Shown: in pieces, positions 59,557 through 64,000 of the stretch
Numbering within the stretch: position 1 is the first letter of the stretch
Layout: every line of letters begins with the position of its first letter
Assembly: GCA_029891385.1 (NCBI GenBank)
Contig: JAIWQS010000113.1
Location: forward strand, 37,114-101,113
Direction of reading: 5' to 3'
Origin: Erythroxylum novogranatense
Lineage: Eukaryota > Streptophyta > Magnoliopsida > Malpighiales > Erythroxylaceae
Length of the DNA: 64,000 nucleotides
Translations under genes and position numbers: made by a program
Notes under the pieces: model-generated
The model's input: only the letters and a program-made list of their open reading frames with translations
What the model was told of the DNA's origin: nothing
Databases searched by the model: none

Positions 59557-60979
59557 TAGTTGGCATTAATGACCAAATTGTTTCTTTTGTCAATTTCTTT
59601 TCCGTCCGACGTCCGATTGACCTGATTCTCGAGGCATCGGATTCATAGAATATTGAATTTCATTTTTGAGAAATTCGGGATTTTTTTAAACGAGAATTGA
59701 TGTGGCTCCGGTAACGGAGCCTTTAATCACTGCTTTTGTTTAATCAGGACCTATAGAGGTCTCAATTATGCATCGTCCGCCTAATAGGTTTTTATTTTTT
59801 AGACGGATTTTATTATGGGAAAATTTTAGATTAGGGCCCTGGAATGCCATGAACATGCATTATACACGCTTTTACTTATTCCATGTGCATTGTTTGATAT
59901 TTTTAACTATTCATTGGTAATGTTTACTTATTTTAATTGTTATAGAGGCTCGCTTGAACGTCATCCCACTGACGTTCATAGACTTCCTAGCATTAATTTC
60001 TGGTTATTAGGTGAGTAACCTAGATGGTTCCTCGGTTAGTAAGTGTTTATAATTCCGCACTTAGAACCCTCGTGAGAATAATGGTGGGAAAATTGTGTTT
60101 GTTGGTGTCGGATCATGGACGGAGGTCCCATGGATCGGGGAATTCGACATAGAAGTGTCATATGTGATTTTCTGCGACACTGTACGAGACTTATGTGTAT
60201 ATGTTGAATTGGGATCGATATGATGTTGGTGTTGTTTTATTTGGACATATGCACTTCATGCATATTTGCATGATCAGAATCGCGCAACAGGACCAGAGCG
60301 CCAACGAGAGCTTAAAGCTCAACGTGATCGGGCCTCGAGCCCATAAGTGATTCGTAGCCCATGGCTCACCGCTTATTGCGCTCTTAATGGGACAAGCCAG
60401 CGCCAACAACAACGTAATAAATTGAAAAGCGCCTCATACACATTCCACGTGCATTTGAATTGATTCTTCGATTGGTATGAAAATTATGTGGTACTACTAA
60501 ATGTGATTTGATGAGATAATTGTATGAACATGTTATGTATGTATATGCATGATTGGGTGAACCATCGATGATGGTTCCTCACCGTTCGCAAACTCACCCA
60601 AAATTGCAAATTATTTTCAGACCGGAGAGTAGACTTATAGCTCCAGAGGGACTTTTCCCCGCCGTAGATCGAGTTGGCAAGAGAAGTCATGGCTACTGTG
60701 CTCCACCTAGCACTTTTTGAGGGATGACCTAGCTAGCCTTTTGTTTGATTTTTTTGAGTAATGTACGTAACATACCAGTGTAAATTTACTGCTTTGAGGT
60801 TATGAAATGAGAATTTATGGTTTCAAAAATTAGTGGATTTCATATTAATTCTTTATGATTTCGATGCCATGTGGAGTGTTAGTAGTTGTTCAGTAGCTAC
60901 ACTTTTATCGTAGGTGTGTGCTGAATGACCTACGCAAGCGCCCCAATACATATCCTATGGTATGGGGGTGCTACATTAG

Positions 60980-60990
60980 TGGTATCGAGC
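60980..60990 (+). promoter_or_regulatory. Element 'b' primer binding site with a 1-base deletion
   Basis: Reads TGGTATCGAGC, the initiator-Met complement TGGTATCAGAGC lacking one A, four bases after the LTR end. Confidence 0.8.
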
Positions 60991-61179
60991 ATGGTTTGGC
61001 ATCTATTGGGACTAGTACATATTTAGGTTCGAATTATTGTGGAGAAATGCGTAAACCGATTGAGTTCTTGTTTTGTTTAGTCATCCGATTTGGTGATCAG
61101 ATTGATCAACCAAATTTGACTGTGGATCTTAGAGCTAGTAGAGAGTCCTCGTGCCTCGATCTCGAGGAGATACCTCCAG

Positions 61180-62010
61180 AGTCCCCGTGAGACGGGAGAG
61201 GAGATACGATTGCTCGTAAAGGTAGGGGTCAGACTTCTACGGTAAGATGCACTCACGAGGTCGAGGGATGGTTGGAGAGGACAGAGAGAGTCTTCGACCA
61301 GATGGACTGCGAACCTGATGAGAGGTTCGATTATGCAAGATATCTTCCGCAGGCCCCACTTATACATGGTGGAAGACTGCTCCGGCAAGCACTCACCGGA
61401 TCTTGCTTCTCGACATGGGCGATTTTCCGAGGCTTTTAGAGACAATTATATGCCCAAGGTGTATCTGAAACGAAGATGCAGGAGTTTTTGAGTCAAACAG
61501 GTAGGATGATGATAAGAGTACGAGGTTAGGTTTAATGAGTTGATGGGATATGCTGCTACTGTGGTTTCCACCGAGGCGATAGTGCCGAGGTTTGAGATGG
61601 ATCAATCTGGAGATCCGCATGCGTGATTGGCCCGATCTCGACATGGGCTCCTTTATAGAGTCAGGAAGCCACTTGTGAGAGTGGAGCAGGATTGGAGATG
61701 TAGACAGCGGAGAAGGGTCAAGGTCTAGAGGAAAGAGAGTTAGTGACACATGTAAGTACTGTAGGAGTTTTAGCGAGCGCCTGCAGTGGCCTCAGATCTT
61801 CGTGAGGATCGAACAAATGGGCTTGGATGAGAGGAGATTTTGCATGAGGCAAGTGGCAAAGGGCGATGGCGAAGAGGTTTTGAAGCGATTCTCCCATTAT
61901 GTGAGCCTTGTGAGAACAGCACTTTGGAGAGTGTTGGCGATTGATTTGAGCTTGCCTTAAATGCGCTCCATGGATCATCGATTCGGGATTGCCCATTACA
62001 TTGGGAGCTC
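61180..62010 (+). pseudogene. Element 'b' gag (many frameshifts)
   Basis: Plus-strand pieces in changing frames match a gypsy gag: GWLERTERVFDQMDCEPDE near 61265-61325, QEFLSQTG-like near 61479-61505, and a CCHC zinc knuckle near 61953-61994 (Cys-Leu-Lys-Cys … Asp-His-Arg … Asp-Cys-Pro). The knuckle has a missing base after the second Cys. Positions 60991-61180 hold the leader; the start codon cannot be fixed. Confidence 0.75.
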
Positions 62011-62199
62011 GCATCATTGGTAGGGCCGAGCCGGAGTAGTACCACAAGATGCCAGTAGAGTGGGTGGATCCGGCGTGATCAACAAGTAGGGGCCGAGGTA
62101 GAGGCCGAGGTAGAGCCGAGGATCCTTCAGGCGGACTGAGGGTCGGGCACCAACCACAGCCCCGTGCCGTAGTATATGCCATGACGAGGTAGGAGGCCC

Positions 62200-62420
62200 A
62201 GATCCCTCGATGTCGTAGCCGGTATGCTCTTATTTTGATATTGAGGCATTTGCTTGCTGGATCCCGGATCCCACATTCTTTTATTGCACCTCATATGGCA
62301 TGTAGATTGCATGGGATCGGAGATGTTACAGATGAGCTAGAGGTGAGTACACATCTCAGGTACTACTACCGATTGGGAGAGGTTCTGCAGGGATGCTCGA
62401 TCCATTGACATTGATCAAAG
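62200..62420 (+). pseudogene. Element 'b' aspartic protease region
   Basis: LLDPGS at 62254-62271 is the active-site Asp-x-Gly-Ser of gypsy proteases (Pro at the x position is common in this group). It is followed after a one-base deletion by the expected HSFIAPHMA-like stretch. The remainder is in several frames. Confidence 0.7.
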
Positions 62421-62819
62421 GTTGAGGTAGACCTTATAGTGTTGCCTCCGAGAGAGATCGATGTGATTCTGGGATGGATGGCCGATGGCCCATAGGCTAT
62501 TATGGACCGCTATACCAAGGAGGTTGTTTTAGAGTCTCCGGTCGCTCTAGGCGGTGTTCGGAGGAGTTAGTCAGCAAGCATCAGGCCGGATGATCTCTTT
62601 CCTATGCTCCCGAGATTGATGCGTGGAGGTCATGGAGGCATATCTCGCTCATGTGGTTGACACCGAGTCGAAAGCAGAGGCTTGGGATATTTCCCGGTTA
62701 GGGAATTTCCGATGTGTTTCGATGAGTTACCGGGTTTGCCACCGGATCGAGAGGCGAGTTCACTATTGACTGCTCTGTGCATCGCTTCCTATATCTATAC
62801 CTCCATATAGGATGGCACC

Positions 62820-63480
62820 TGTGGAACCGAGGGAGCTTAAGGCTCGATTAGTGAGTTGTTGGAGAAGGGCTTTATCGCATCTAGTGTTTCACCACGGGTG
62901 CTCCAGCTTTGTTTGTGAAGAAAAAGGATGGGACTTTCGAGGGCGTGCATCGATTACTGGTGCGCTTGAATCGGGTGACAATGAAGAATAAGTATCCACC
63001 GCCTAGGATCGATGACTTATTTGATCGGGCCAGCGGGAGCCTTGTGTGTTCACTAAGTTGGATCTCGAGGTCGTGGTACTATCGCTAAAGATTGCAGAGG
63101 CCGATGTACCTAAGAGTGCCTTGAGAGCGTGTACGGCATTTGAGTTTAGTGATGCCGTTTGGGTCGACTAATGCCCCGGCAACCTTCATGGCCTTGATGA
63201 ATAAGGTATTTCAACCCTACCGATCTGGCTTTGTTATTGTGTTTATTGATGACATTTTAAGTGTATTCGAGGAACGTATGTGAGCATAGTGAGCATTTGA
63301 GGATTGTGTTGCAGCACTACGAGGAGAGATACCAGTATGCCAAATTCAATAAATGTAAATTTTGGCTAGATGTGTGATATTTTTGGGACATATAGTGACC
63401 GAGAGGGTATTCAGTGGATCCGAGTAAGGTGGAGGCGTCTTTGAAGGGAAGCTCCTAGGAATGTTTCGTAGATTCGAGTT
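62820..63480 (+). pseudogene. Element 'b' reverse transcriptase (many frameshifts)
   Basis: Readable in shifting frames: ELLEKGFI near 62855-62880, [10 protein letters not shown] near 62909-62938, [19 protein letters not shown] near 62970-63027 with FTKLDL at 63049-63066, [21 protein letters not shown] near 63150-63211, and the active-site FIDDIL at 63242-63259. Single bases are missing between nearly all blocks. Positions 62421-62820 are the linker from protease, with a MAPVEPRELK-like end near 62812-62841. Confidence 0.85.
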
Positions 63481-63542
63481 TCTCGATTGGCAGTTATTAC
63501 GGAGGTTTGTCGAGGTTTCATTGATCTCACTCTCTCGACAAA

Positions 63543-64000
63543 ACTTCGAGGAAGAATGTGCCATTCGATGGACCGAGGAGTATCAAGAAGAGCTTTGAGG
63601 AGCTGAAACATCGGTTGACTATCGCGACCGCAAGTTGGCTATTCCATCTGGACCGAGGATTTGAGGTATATTTTGATGCATCGCATCGTGGATCGGGGTG
63701 TGTTCTGATGCAGACGGTAGAGTCATTGCTATGCCTCGAGACAACCGAGGTCTCACGAGGTAAACCATCCTCTTCATGACTTGGAGTTAGCTGCAAAGAA
63801 GTGTTTTTTCAAGATTTGGAGGCATTACCAGATGGTGAGACTTTCCGGATCTTCACGACCATAAGAGTTTGAGATATTTATCGAGCTTTAGAGAGTTGAA
63901 TTTGAGATGAGGAGATGGCTTGAGTTGTTGAAGGACTATGACCGCACTATCGAGTATCACCGGGAAAGCTAATGTGGTGGCGGATGCTCCGAGTAGGAAG
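63543..64000 (+). pseudogene. Element 'b' RNase H, runs off the window
   Basis: ORF 63558-63779 has SIKKSFEELKHRLTIA and FEVYFDASHRGSGCVLMQ with a catalytic Asp. Later pieces HDLELAAKKC, KIWRHYQM and FRIFTTIRV-like (frameshifted TDHKSL region) follow. WLELLKDYDRTIEYH is near 63922-63966, and the final NVVADAPSRK at 63971-64000 is the usual RNase H end. Confidence 0.85.

Noticed and set aside
61718..62312. Minus-strand ORFs of up to 154 codons in element 'b'
   Set aside because: They are antisense shadows of gag and protease, which read on the plus strand.

Overview
This window is intergenic heterochromatin from a flowering plant. Essentially all 64 kb is LTR retrotransposon sequence stacked in nested insertions. 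I see no host gene, tRNA, rRNA or CRISPR array. The plant assignment rests on the element types: Sirevirus-type Ty1/copia elements with multiplied polypurine tracts and an envelope-like 3' region, an Athila-type Ty3/gypsy element, and gypsy elements of the Tekay/Del type with very long LTRs (3.4-4.7 kb). All primer binding sites I can place match plant initiator-methionine tRNA (TGGTATCAGAGC or one change from it). I cannot name the species.

Layout. (1) Positions 1-6195: minus-strand Copia-1, with its 3' LTR off the left edge and its 5' LTR at 5162-6195. (2) 6196-22433: 5' LTR and a scrap of internal sequence of a minus-strand gypsy element (G1). It is split by Copia-2 (8345-20656, target duplication CACTT), which is itself split between integrase and reverse transcriptase by a solo gypsy LTR (13883-16502, TCCAA). 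(3) 22434-29047: degraded minus-strand Athila-type element carrying a truncated gypsy LTR (23561-26044) between 42-bp imperfect direct repeats. (4) 29048-53721: plus-strand gypsy element G2. Its 5' LTR is split by non-autonomous element LARD1 (31474-52242, TAATA), whose 5' LTR is split by a second non-autonomous element, LARD2 (41174-51188, AGGGT). The start of the G2 internal region (primer site, gag start) follows at 53272-53721. (5) 53722-56968: plus-strand gypsy LTR 'a'. It is cut by element 'b' (56969 to past the right edge), which has a 4-kb LTR, gag, protease, reverse transcriptase and RNase H.

Relative order read from the nesting: G1 before Copia-2 before the solo LTR; G2 before LARD1 before LARD2; G2 before 'a' before 'b'. 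Every coding region is broken by stops or frameshifts. The best preserved is the Copia-1 pol, where integrase and reverse transcriptase are separated by a single in-frame amber codon.

The most interesting features are not genes. The two non-autonomous elements keep termini, primer sites and polypurine tracts but have lost all coding capacity; LARD2 has 4.7-kb LTRs around only 630 bp. Gypsy LTRs of several families carry, at a comparable place, an interchangeable insert made of different palindromic or simple repeats, beside tandem copies of a ~200-bp unit. One of these inserts shares its repeated AAGTCGACTT motif with the unrelated Copia-1 LTR. Nothing suggests a bacterial-type defence or other non-transposon system.
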